From NCBI GenBank assembly GCA_033344915.1, contig JAWPML010000001.1, positions 2,968,369 to 3,032,368 of the forward strand: DNA of 64,000 nucleotides, in the 5' to 3' direction. The position numbers and the translations under genes were made by a program. This document shows, one piece after another, positions 46,295-55,000 of the stretch. The notes beneath the pieces are model-generated. The model had not been told where the DNA came from. It ran no database searches and saw only the letters and a list, made by a program, of their open reading frames with translations. Position 1 is the stretch's first letter, and every line of letters starts with the position of its first letter. The stretch comes from Acidimicrobiales bacterium (lineage in GTDB: Bacteria > Actinomycetota > Acidimicrobiia > Acidimicrobiales > Aldehydirespiratoraceae).

Positions 46295-46768
46295 ATGACC
46301 GACGTTTCCCAGACCGAAGCCGTCCACCTCGGCGAGGACGAGATCCCGTGGGTCGACACCGGCACGGGGGTCGAGATCAAGCTCGTCCAGGCCGACATCG
46401 AGCTGGGCCTCTGGATCGTGCGCAATCGCTTCGCTCCGGGCACCCGGGTACAGAAGCACAAGCACACCGGGCAGGTCTTCGGCTACACCTTGACCGGCGC
46501 GTGGAAGTACGACGAGTACCCCTACATGAACCGCGCCGGGTCGTTCCTGTTCGAACCGGCCGGCTCCGAGCACACCCTGGTCGTGCCGGACGACAACACC
46601 GAGCTGACCGACGTGTGGTTCCAGATCTACGGCGCGAACCTCAACCTCGACGCCGACGGCAATGTCGAGTCGATCACCGACGCGGCCGGGATCTACGCGG
46701 CCTACATGGCGATGTGCGAGGCCGCCGGGCTCGGACGCCCGAACGTGCTGACCTCGGGGCGCCCCTGA
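46295..46768 (+). CDS. Cupin-domain dioxygenase-like protein
   Basis: This 157-residue single-domain cupin has the first motif in QKHKHTGQVFGYTLTGAWKY (around residues 53-72) with two His for metal, and the second in FEPAGSEHTLVVP (around 87) with a further His. It resembles the 2,4'-dihydroxyacetophenone dioxygenase branch of cupins, so an iron-dependent C-C cleavage is possible but unproven. The stop overlaps a CTG that appears to start the methyltransferase gene. Confidence 0.78.
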   Translation: MTDVSQTEAVHLGEDEIPWVDTGTGVEIKLVQADIELGLWIVRNRFAPGTRVQKHKHTGQVFGYTLTGAWKYDEYPYMNRAGSFLFEPAGSEHTLVVPDDNTELTDVWFQIYGANLNLDADGNVESITDAAGIYAAYMAMCEAAGLGRPNVLTSGRP

Positions 46769-47568
46769 CCCATCACCTCGTCACCGTCCCGCTCGACGGG
46801 CGCGACGGCGATGTCCTGAGCGGTGAGCTCTGGTCCCTCGGCGCGGTCGGCGTCGAGGAGCTCGCCGGCGGGTTGCGGGCCGCGTTCACCGACGCCGCGG
46901 CGGCAACCGCAGCGCGCGATCGACTTGCGCCGGGAGCCGCGGTCGAGGCCGTCGCCGACGACTTCGGTCTCGACGAACACCGCGATCGACTCACCGTCGA
47001 GCGGGCGGGCCGGTTCGCGATCCACCCCCCGTGGCTCGCCCCGCCCGACGGGTACATCGGCATCGAGATCGACCCGGGGCACGCGTTCGGCAGCGGCTCC
47101 CATCCGTCGACCCGCCTCGCCTTGATGCTGCTCGCCACCGTGGTCGAGTCGGGCATGCTCGTGGCCGACATCGGCTGCGGCACCGGCGTCCTCGCGATCG
47201 CCGCCGCACGGCTGGAGGCCACCGTCATCGCCGTCGACACCGATCCGGCGGCCGTCGCCGCGACGAGGGCCAACGTCGCCGCCAACCGGGTGGCGCCCGA
47301 CGTCGACGTGCGCCACGGCTCCACCGAGAGGATCTCCGAGATGGTGGACGTCGCCGTCGTCAACGTCACGATCGACGGGCACGAGGCCCTCGGACCGACC
47401 GTGCCGCCGGCCCCGATCGTCGTGGTGTCCGGAATCCTGGCGACCCAGATCGATCGAGCCGCGACCGCCCACCGAAGGGTGGTCGCCGAGCGGGTCGACG
47501 AGGGCGACTGGGTTGCCGCCGTTCTGCGTCGACCATCGGGATACGGCGGCGCGGGCGCTCCGGCCTAG
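46765..47568 (+). CDS. prmA: PrmA-like ribosomal protein L11 methyltransferase, probable CTG start
   Basis: This 267-residue SAM-dependent methyltransferase has an N-terminal ferredoxin-like domain (about 1-85), the PrmA substrate motif DPGHAFGSGSHPSTRLAL, the SAM motif VADIGCGTGVLAIAAA and a late VVVSGILATQ. These match PrmA, which methylates ribosomal protein L11. No canonical start codon exists near the domain start; the nearest is a GTG well inside the cupin gene. CTG at 46765 overlaps the cupin stop as CTGA and gives the full domain. The stop TAG overlaps the -10 of the next gene. Confidence 0.75.
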   Translation: MTHHLVTVPLDGRDGDVLSGELWSLGAVGVEELAGGLRAAFTDAAAATAARDRLAPGAAVEAVADDFGLDEHRDRLTVERAGRFAIHPPWLAPPDGYIGIEIDPGHAFGSGSHPSTRLALMLLATVVESGMLVADIGCGTGVLAIAAARLEATVIAVDTDPAAVAATRANVAANRVAPDVDVRHGSTERISEMVDVAVVNVTIDGHEALGPTVPPAPIVVVSGILATQIDRAATAHRRVVAERVDEGDWVAAVLRRPSGYGGAGAPA

Positions 47569-47577
47569 GCTCGCGGG
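47566..47577 (+). promoter_or_regulatory. Leaderless-type -10 for the AhpD-like gene
   Basis: TAGGCT at 47566-47571 overlaps the upstream stop codon; 6 bases later comes the ATG at 47578. Confidence 0.5.
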
Positions 47578-48093
47578 ATGGCACGGCTCGACGTCCCCGA
47601 TGGCAACGGTCTCGAACGGGAGCGGTTGCTGATGATGCAGCCCGACGTCGCGATCGGCATGGGCGCGTTCGCGCAGGCGGTCTACGAGAAGACCTCCCTT
47701 CCCGCCCGTGAGCGCGAGATCGCCCGGCTCCGGGTCGCCGTCGCGAACGGTTGCCCCGTGTGCCTCAACACCCGTTCGCCGAAGGCAGAGGCCGCCGGAC
47801 TCGACGAATCCGGCGTGCAGGACGTGATCGCGTGCTCGATCGGCAGCGCACCCGCGATCGAGGGTCTGACCGAACGCGAGCGACTCGCGGGCGAGTTCGC
47901 CGACCGCTTCGCGACCGACCACCACTCGATCGGCGACGAGTTCATGGCGAAGATGCGGGAGCACTTCTCGGACGTCGAGCTGATCGAACTCGCCGCGTTG
48001 TGTGCCATGACGGTCGGGAACGGCCGGTTCATGACGGTGCTCGACATCGCCGCGGACGACGACGGCCACTACCTGCTCCCCGAGGGCGACTGA
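47578..48093 (+). CDS. Carboxymuconolactone decarboxylase/AhpD-like protein
   Basis: This 171-residue helical protein has the AhpD-type redox motif NGCPVCLNTR (CxxC around residue 58), followed by KAEAAGLDE. AhpD-like proteins reduce peroxide-linked partners; others in the family are decarboxylases, which lack the CxxC. A thiol-redox role is therefore more likely here. It precedes an alpha/beta hydrolase in probable operon with a gap of only a few bases. It is all helical and cytoplasmic by sequence. Confidence 0.85.
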   Translation: MARLDVPDGNGLERERLLMMQPDVAIGMGAFAQAVYEKTSLPAREREIARLRVAVANGCPVCLNTRSPKAEAAGLDESGVQDVIACSIGSAPAIEGLTERERLAGEFADRFATDHHSIGDEFMAKMREHFSDVELIELAALCAMTVGNGRFMTVLDIAADDDGHYLLPEGD

Positions 48094-48101
48094 GCGCACC
48101 C

Positions 48102-48932
48102 GTGCCGACGATGATCGAGTCCACCGACGGCGTCCGGGTCGCGCTCCATGACCTCGGTGGACGCGGCCGCCCGTTGCTGTTCCTGCACGCCACCGGCTTC
48201 CACGGGCGGTGCTACCAGCAGATCGCGAACCATCTCCACGACGACTACCACGTGTTCGCCCCGGATCTGCGCGGCCACGGCGACAGCGAGACGCCCGACA
48301 TGGCGCTTCCCTGGCGGGGGATGGCCGACGACGTCGAGGCCGTGCTCGATCATCTCGCCCTCGACGGGCCGATCCCGGCGTGCGGTCACTCGATGGGCGG
48401 GGCGACTGTCGTGGCGACGGCCCTGCGTCGCCCGCAGGCCTTCCGGGCCGCCTGGATCTTCGAACCGATCCTGTTTCCGTCCGTGCACGAGACCAGAACC
48501 CGGGAGAACCCACTGGCCGAGGGCGCCCGCCGCCGCCGACACCACTTCGACTCCATCGACGAGATCATCGAGCGCTACGCGAGCAAGCCGCCGTTCGACG
48601 CCGTCGACCCCGCAGCCCTGCGGGACTATGTGGTGCACGGCTTCCGGGCGAGGGACGACGGCGTCACGCTGAAGACCACCGGGGAGAACGAGGCCCGCAC
48701 GTTCGAGGGAGTCGACACCTCGGTGTTCGAACGCCTGTCCGAGATCACCATGCCCGTGACCGTCGTCGGCTCGGGCGACGGCATGCCCCCGGCCGTCGTC
48801 GCGCCCCAGGTGGCCGACGCCCTCCCCCACGGTGTGCTGACCCCCTGGCCGGACCGCACCCACTTCGGTCCCTTCGAGGACCCCGCCCGGGCTGCCGCCG
48901 ACATCCGCCGGGCGCTGGGAGAGCAGACCTGA
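48102..48932 (+). CDS. Alpha/beta hydrolase
   Basis: This 276-residue hydrolase has LLFLHATGFHGRCYQQIA (around residue 24), the nucleophile elbow CGHSMGG (Ser around residue 94) and a late HFGPFEDP with the catalytic His. HATGF and APDLRGHGDSE place it near esterases and meta-cleavage hydrolases. Possible starts are GTG 48102, ATG 48111 and a CTG at 48090 that would overlap the upstream stop as CTGA. The stop overlaps the next ATG (TGATG). Substrate unknown. Confidence 0.85.
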   Translation: MPTMIESTDGVRVALHDLGGRGRPLLFLHATGFHGRCYQQIANHLHDDYHVFAPDLRGHGDSETPDMALPWRGMADDVEAVLDHLALDGPIPACGHSMGGATVVATALRRPQAFRAAWIFEPILFPSVHETRTRENPLAEGARRRRHHFDSIDEIIERYASKPPFDAVDPAALRDYVVHGFRARDDGVTLKTTGENEARTFEGVDTSVFERLSEITMPVTVVGSGDGMPPAVVAPQVADALPHGVLTPWPDRTHFGPFEDPARAAADIRRALGEQT

Positions 48933-49738
48933 TGGACGCCCGCGAATGGCTCGGCCTCGAGGCGACCCACAACCCGATGCGGTGGATCCTGCCGATCACG
49001 CCGAAGATCAGCGTCCACTCGCGGTTCCTCTTCGGCGGCGCCGCGCTCGGCGCGGCGATCGCCGCCCTGGAGGGCACCACCGAACGTCCCTGTGTGTGGG
49101 CGACCTGCCAGTACCTGTCGTTCGCGCCGGTCGGGTCGGTGATGGATCTCGACGTCCACGTCTCCGTCAGCAGCCGGTTCACGTCGCAGGCCCGCGTCAT
49201 CGGCCACGTCGGCGAGAACGAGGTCATCGCGGTCACCGCCGCCCTCGGGCGACGGGAGCTGCCGATCGAGCGGGAGTGGCCCACGATGCCGTCGGTCCTC
49301 CCGCCGGCCGAGTGTCGCCCGCGGGACCGCCACTACGAAGAGGAGAGCCTCGGGCAGTACATGGATCAGCTCCTGGCGGTCGCGCCCGCCGACGAGGAGT
49401 CCGGCGGACCGACCGGCCACGGTGAGGGCCACGTCTGCATGTGGGCCAAACCGCCGCTCGCGTTCGAGCCGTCGGCCATCACGCTCGCCGTGCTGGGCGA
49501 CTGGGTGCCGATGGGCATCGGCATGGCGTCGGGCCATCCCCTGGCGAGCAACAGTCTCGACAACACGATCCGGGTCCTCGACGTGCACCCGACGGACCAC
49601 TATCTGCTCGAGATCGAGGCGGCCGGCATCCACCACGGGTTCGGCCACGGCCAGGTCCGTATCTGGGGCGACGACGGTCGCCTCCAGGCGATCGGGAGCC
49701 AGTCGGTGGTCGCCCGCGAGCGTCGACCCCGCGCCTGA
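48932..49738 (+). CDS. Acyl-CoA thioesterase-like double hot-dog protein
   Basis: This 268-residue protein resembles TesB-type thioesterases: FLFGGAALGAAIAALE near residue 35, WATCQYLSFAPVGSVMDLDVHV near 57, and the C-terminal HYLLEIEAAGIHHGFGHGQVRIWGDDG. The final block is the usual end of the second hot-dog. It would hydrolyse acyl-CoA or a related thioester. It is translationally coupled to the hydrolase before it. Its stop lies within TGATCA, shared with the convergent SDR. Confidence 0.82.
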   Translation: MDAREWLGLEATHNPMRWILPITPKISVHSRFLFGGAALGAAIAALEGTTERPCVWATCQYLSFAPVGSVMDLDVHVSVSSRFTSQARVIGHVGENEVIAVTAALGRRELPIEREWPTMPSVLPPAECRPRDRHYEEESLGQYMDQLLAVAPADEESGGPTGHGEGHVCMWAKPPLAFEPSAITLAVLGDWVPMGIGMASGHPLASNSLDNTIRVLDVHPTDHYLLEIEAAGIHHGFGHGQVRIWGDDGRLQAIGSQSVVARERRPRA

Positions 49739-50542
49739 TCAGAGTCCGAACGACCCGTCCTCGCGGACCTTCCAACTGGCGGCGGCGATCGTCCCCCCGT
49801 CGACCGGGATGCTCGACCCGGTGACGAAACTCGCCATGTCCGACGCCAGGAACACGATCACGCTCGCGCACTCCTGCGCCGACCCCATCCGGCGCAGCGA
49901 TGTCGGGAAGAGTCCGGGCATCAGGGCGCTGGAGTCCTCCTGGAGGTCCTCGTCGCCCGGCGTCGGCATCATGTCGGGCGCCACACAGTTCACCCGGATG
50001 CCCCGATGGCCGAGCTCCATCGACATGGTCTTGGTGAACTGCTCGACCGCGGCCTTCATGGCCGAGTAGATCCCGAAGCCCGGCGCCGCGTGGTACGCCT
50101 CGACGGAGGTGACGTTGATGATGGATCCGCCGTCGTTCATGTGCGCCACGCCATGCCGGATGCAGTTGCTGACGGTGCCGAAGTTCTCGGCGATGAGCAC
50201 CCCCTCGCCCTTCGGTGACACGTTCTCGTAGAGGGCGTGGAAACCGCCGCCGGCGTTGTTGACGATGACGTCGATCGGTCCGAGATCGGCCCGCACGGCC
50301 GCCAGCCACGCCTCGACGCCGGTCGCGTCACGCACGTCGAGTTCGGTCACATGGGCGCGCCGTCCGAGTCGCTCGATCTCGGCTGCGACCGCCGGCAGCT
50401 TGTCGGCCTGGAAGTCGCAGATCGCGACGTCGGCACCGAAGGCCGCGAGCGCGGTGGCGGTCGCGGCGCCGATGCCCTGCGCCGCGCCGGTGACCACCGC
50501 GATCCGGTCCGTGAGCAGGGCTCGATCGGGGGTGATGTCCAT
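49739..50542 (-). CDS. SDR family oxidoreductase
   Basis: This 267-residue short-chain dehydrogenase has TGAAQGIGAATATALA (residues 19-34), NNAG, a catalytic Ser in NVTSVEAY and YSAMK (around residue 163), and an end block VTGSSIPVDGG. All catalytic residues are present. A longer frame upstream to 50728 lacks start signals; ATG at 50542 follows a -10 by 7 bases. It is divergent from the thiolase-like gene, and the two may act on the same CoA substrate. Confidence 0.88.
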   Translation of the reverse strand: MDITPDRALLTDRIAVVTGAAQGIGAATATALAAFGADVAICDFQADKLPAVAAEIERLGRRAHVTELDVRDATGVEAWLAAVRADLGPIDVIVNNAGGGFHALYENVSPKGEGVLIAENFGTVSNCIRHGVAHMNDGGSIINVTSVEAYHAAPGFGIYSAMKAAVEQFTKTMSMELGHRGIRVNCVAPDMMPTPGDEDLQEDSSALMPGLFPTSLRRMGSAQECASVIVFLASDMASFVTGSSIPVDGGTIAAASWKVREDGSFGL

Positions 50543-50561
50543 GCGCCGTACCCTATGCGGG
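50543..50561. promoter_or_regulatory. Overlapping divergent leaderless -10 elements
   Basis: Plus strand: TACCCT (50549-50554), 7 bases, GTG at 50562. Minus strand: TAGGGT (50550-50555), 7 bases, ATG at 50542. The two -10 hexamers occupy the same 7 bases (TACCCTA), so only one RNA polymerase could bind at a time. Confidence 0.6.
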
Positions 50562-52028
50562 GTGACGATCGACCCTCGAACCCCTGTCATCATCGGTGCC
50601 GCCCAGGTCTCCCAGCGAGCCGTCGACGACCCCGAGCACGCCCCCGACGCCATCGACCTCATGACCGAGGCGGTGCGCGCCGCCGGCGCAGACTCGGGGG
50701 CGAACGTGCTGGACGCGATCGACCTCATCGCGGTGGTCGGGGGGCTGTGGCGCTACCGGAACCCGGGCGTCCTCATCGCCGACGAACTGGGGATCGAGGC
50801 CGACGGCCTGCTGACGACGTTCGGTGGCAACCTGCCGATCCACGCGACTGCCGTGCTCGGCGAGCGGATCGCCTCCGGCGAGCTCGACATGGTCGTGGTG
50901 AGCGGCGGCGAATGCAACGAGACCCGGCGTCGTCTGGCCGCGCAGGACAAGAAGCCCCGGGTGCGGGAGGAGACGCGCGCCGACGAGGCCGAGTCATTCG
51001 GACCGCCGCTCGACATGGGCGATCGCGTGGCGATCGAACGCGGCGGCGAGATCCCGTTCAACAGCTATGCCGTCCTCGACAGCGCCATCCGCGCCAGCCG
51101 GCACGAATCGCTCGACGAGGCCCGCGATCGGGCCGCCGCGCTGTGGGCGGGCTATGCCGCGGTCGCCGCCGACAACCCCCATGCCGCCGATCGACGGGGC
51201 ATGTCGAGCGCGAAGATCCGCGAGCCGTCCCCGACCAATCGGATGGTCGCGTGGCCGTACACGAAGGCGATGTGCGCCAACAATCATGTCGACCAGGCGG
51301 CGGCGCTGATCCTGTGTGCGTCCGAGACCGCCGACCGACTCGGCGTGCCGGAGGAACGACGCGTGTATCCCCATCTCTGCGTCACGGCACACGACACCCT
51401 GACCCTCGTCGACCGTGAGAACGTCGCCGAGGTCCCGGGGCTCGAGGCCGCCGCCGCGGAGCTGCGATCGCGGCTCGGCGACATCGACACCATCGATCAC
51501 ATCGACCTGTACTCGTGCTTCCCGTCGATCGTCACGCTGACGAGCGGCGCGCTCGGCCTGACGCCGGGCCGTCGACTCACGGTGAACGGCGGACTCGCCT
51601 TCGCCGGCGCGCCCTTGAACTTCGCGGCCGGGCAGGCGCTCGTCGCGATGGTGCACACGCTGCGCGCCGATCCCGGCAGCCGCGGTCTCGTGCAGGGCAA
51701 CGGCGGCCACGCCACGAAGCACGCCCTGGGCGTGTATTCCACAACGGCGCCGGAACGGCCGAGCGAGCTCGTCGACCTCGGGCCCAAAGGGACACCGCGG
51801 CCGATCGTGGGGCCAGACCATGTCGGGACCGGCACGATGCTCGGCGCGACCGTGGAGTACGACGCCCACGGACCGACCCGGGCCATCGCCATCGTCGAAT
51901 ACGACGACGGTGGCCGCTCATGGGCCAACAGCAGCGATCCGGAGATCATGCAACTCATCACCCAAGAGGAGACGGTGGGCCTCGCCGTCCACGTCGAGGC
52001 CGGCGAGATGACGCTGCACGCGAGGTGA
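50562..52028 (+). CDS. Thiolase-like protein lacking the catalytic Cys residues
   Basis: This 488-residue protein follows the SCP2-thiolase layout: RTPVIIGAAQVSQRAVDD at the start, MVVVSGGECNET near residue 112, and DLYSCFPSIVTLTSGALGL near 320. The usual nucleophilic Cys is replaced in GGNLPIHATAV, the GHP motif by GAPLNFAAGQ and the second Cys by QGNGGHATKHALG. It is therefore unlikely to be a standard thiolase. A carrier, aldolase-partner or altered-chemistry role is possible. A C-terminal extension of about 90 residues follows. Confidence 0.8.
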   Translation: MTIDPRTPVIIGAAQVSQRAVDDPEHAPDAIDLMTEAVRAAGADSGANVLDAIDLIAVVGGLWRYRNPGVLIADELGIEADGLLTTFGGNLPIHATAVLGERIASGELDMVVVSGGECNETRRRLAAQDKKPRVREETRADEAESFGPPLDMGDRVAIERGGEIPFNSYAVLDSAIRASRHESLDEARDRAAALWAGYAAVAADNPHAADRRGMSSAKIREPSPTNRMVAWPYTKAMCANNHVDQAAALILCASETADRLGVPEERRVYPHLCVTAHDTLTLVDRENVAEVPGLEAAAAELRSRLGDIDTIDHIDLYSCFPSIVTLTSGALGLTPGRRLTVNGGLAFAGAPLNFAAGQALVAMVHTLRADPGSRGLVQGNGGHATKHALGVYSTTAPERPSELVDLGPKGTPRPIVGPDHVGTGTMLGATVEYDAHGPTRAIAIVEYDDGGRSWANSSDPEIMQLITQEETVGLAVHVEAGEMTLHAR

Positions 52029-52035
52029 CGGTGCG

Positions 52036-55000
52036 CTAGAGATGCAGTCCGAGCCGCTCGCGCAACGCTGCGGACGGGCCCGGCTTGGCGAAGTAGAAGC
52101 CCTGGGCCCGGGTGCATCCGAGCTCCCGCAGCAACTCGGCCTGGTCCGCGGTCTCGACGCCCTCGGCGACCACGTCGAGGCTGAGCGCGCCGGCGAGCGA
52201 CACGATCGATCGCACGAACGCGACGTCCTCCGAGTCGACAGCGAGGTCGCGGACGAACGCCCGGTCGATCTTGAGCGCATCGACGGGGAACCGCTTCAGG
52301 TACGCGAGCGAGCTGAAGCCGGTGCCGAAGTCGTCGACCGCGAGGTGCACGCCGAGGCCCTTCAGCCGGTGGAGGATCTCCTCGGAACGGTGGGGGTCGG
52401 TCATGACGGCGGACTCGGTGATCTCGAGGCACAGCCGTTCGGCGGCGAGGCCGGTCTCGGCGAGAACGGACCGGACGAGGGTCACCGTTTCCTCTCGCTG
52501 GAGTTGCGCGGCCGCGAGATTGACGCGGATCAGCGGACCATCGTCGCCACCCCAGCGCGCCGCCTCGCGACATGCCTCGGCGAGCACGAACTCGCCCATC
52601 TCGACGACCAGACCCGTTTCCTCGGCGACCTCGATGAACTCAGCGGCGGACAGGATCCCCTTCTCGGGATGATCCCAACGGATGAGGGCTTCAGCGCCGA
52701 GGACGGACCCGTCGACGAGCGAGACCTCGGGCTGGTAGTACACGAGCAGCTCGTTGTTGCGCAGGGCGCCGCGTAGCCCGGCCTCCGTGGCCATCCGTGT
52801 GTGGACCGCATCCCGGAGTTCCTCGTCGAAGGATTCCGCCCGGGCGCGCCCCTCGGCCTTGGCGCGGTACATCGCCGTGTCGGCGCGACGGATCAGATCG
52901 GCGACTGCCGTTCGATCGTCCGCCACCGCGATACCGATGCTCGCCGTCGGGTAGATCTTCTGCCGGCCGAGCGTGACCGGCTCGCCGATGAGGCGCATGA
53001 GCCGTTCGGCCACGAACTCGGCTTCGGCGGCGACGACCGGGCCCGGCAGGACGATGGCGAACTCGTCGCCGCCGAGACGGGCAACGAGATCGCCCGGACG
53101 CACGGCGAGTCGCAACCGGTCGGCGATGACGACCAGGAGCTCGTCGCCGCGATCGTGTCCGAGCGAGTCGTTGATGTTCTTGAAGCGGTCGAGGTCGAGC
53201 AGGAGCACGGCGACGGAGCCGGACCCGTTCTCGAGCCGGTGGATCTCGTTGAGGAGACGACGACGGTTGGCCAGCCCCGTCAGCTCGTCGTGCGAAGCCT
53301 GGAAGCGCAGGAGCTGCTCCGCCCGCCGCCGCTCCGTCACGTCCTCGATGTGGATGAGCCAGAAGTGCTCACCACCGTCCATTTCGATGACCGAGCCGCG
53401 CATCTGACCCCACACCCGTGAGCCGCCCGGCCCCCGGAACGCAGCCTCGCCCGTGAGTTGACCGGTCGCCTCCTCGGTCCATTCGAGCTCGTCGAAGCTC
53501 TGGTCGTAGACGAAGTTGGGCGCCGTGCCCACGAGTTCCTCCACGGATGCCGCACCGACGAAGTCGACGAACGCCTGGTTGCAGGTGATCAGGTTGAGCT
53601 TCTCGTCCCGCAGGACGACGCCGATCGGCGCGTCGGCGAACGCGGCCTTGGCGTAACGCTCGGCGCCGATTCGGGCATCCACCTCCTGCAGCAGCTGGCT
53701 GACCGACTCGATGAGCTCGACATCGGTGTCGCGCCACTGGCCGGTGTCGACGCGCGACGCCACGAGGATGCGCTCGACGCCGGTCGCCCCGCGCGGGATC
53801 GCGACGCGTGACGGCGCGCTGTCGCCATCGTCCGCGCCGTGAATGCGCACGGTGAGTTCCTGCTCGGTCCGCGCGCCGTCGAGCGCCGGCGCGTCACCCC
53901 AGGCGAGTGACTCCGGCAGGCCCGGGACCGGTTCGTCGTCGGTTAGCCAGATCGTCGAGCGCACATAGCGGTCGTTGGTGCTGTCGACCCGCCAGTCCAC
54001 CAGCGAGGAGAGGCCACAGGCCTCACCGATCCGACGGAAGACCATGTCCAGCACCGTCGCGTAGTCCTCCGGCGTGGATTCGGCCAGGGTCGCGGCACAC
54101 GCGGACAAGAGCCGTTGTGCGGCCAGACGCTCGCGCCCGCGGCGCTCCTCGGAGAGTCGGGAGCGGAACTGGCCGAGTGTTGCCGCGAGCGAGCGCGCCG
54201 CTTCGACCTCGTGATCGACGAGCTGGCGAGGCCCGACGATGGTCAGCGTCGCACCGACAGTGCCGGCCTCGACGATCGGGAGTACCAGGACCTCGATGCC
54301 CGGCCCCCATTCGGCCTCGAAGAAGCTCGTCCATCGCTCGTCACCTTGCGGGCTGAACTCCATGACGCTGGAGACGGACAGCTCCTGCTCGAACTCGACG
54401 ACGGCGCCGGGCTCGGGGCGCATCCTCCCGGGCGGTGCCCAGGCCGTCTCCACGACGCTGGACGTGGCTCTCACGCGCCGCAGGGCCAGCCCGCCCAGCC
54501 CGAGGGCATCGCCGAAACGCGCGAACGTCGCGTCGATCACGGCATCGGACGTGTCGAGATGGGCGCCGAGCAGCTCGTCGGCGAGCTCGGCGAGCACCTC
54601 GTCCAACGCGAGCCGCCGGAGGACCTCCGACTCCGCGCGGACGCGCACGTTCAGCTGGCCGATCAGATCGGCCGCCGCGTTGACCAGGTCACGGGTCGCC
54701 GACGGATGGTCGATCTCCCCCGTGGACCAGACGAACGTGAGGGCGGCGGACGGGAGACCCGTGCCTCGAATCGGGGCGACGACCGTCGTCCAGCGACCGT
54801 CCTCGCTGTCGCGAAGACTCGGCGCGAGGTCGTCGGTTGCGGCGTGGGTTCTCACCGCCGTCTCGCCGGTGATCATCTCGTCGATCAACGGCGTGGCATT
54901 GCGGTTCAGGATGGTCCCGGCGTCGACGGTCAGCTCGTCCGAGGCCGACCAGCTCTCGGTGATCGTGACGGTCTCGTGGTCTACTCCGATGGTCGCGATC

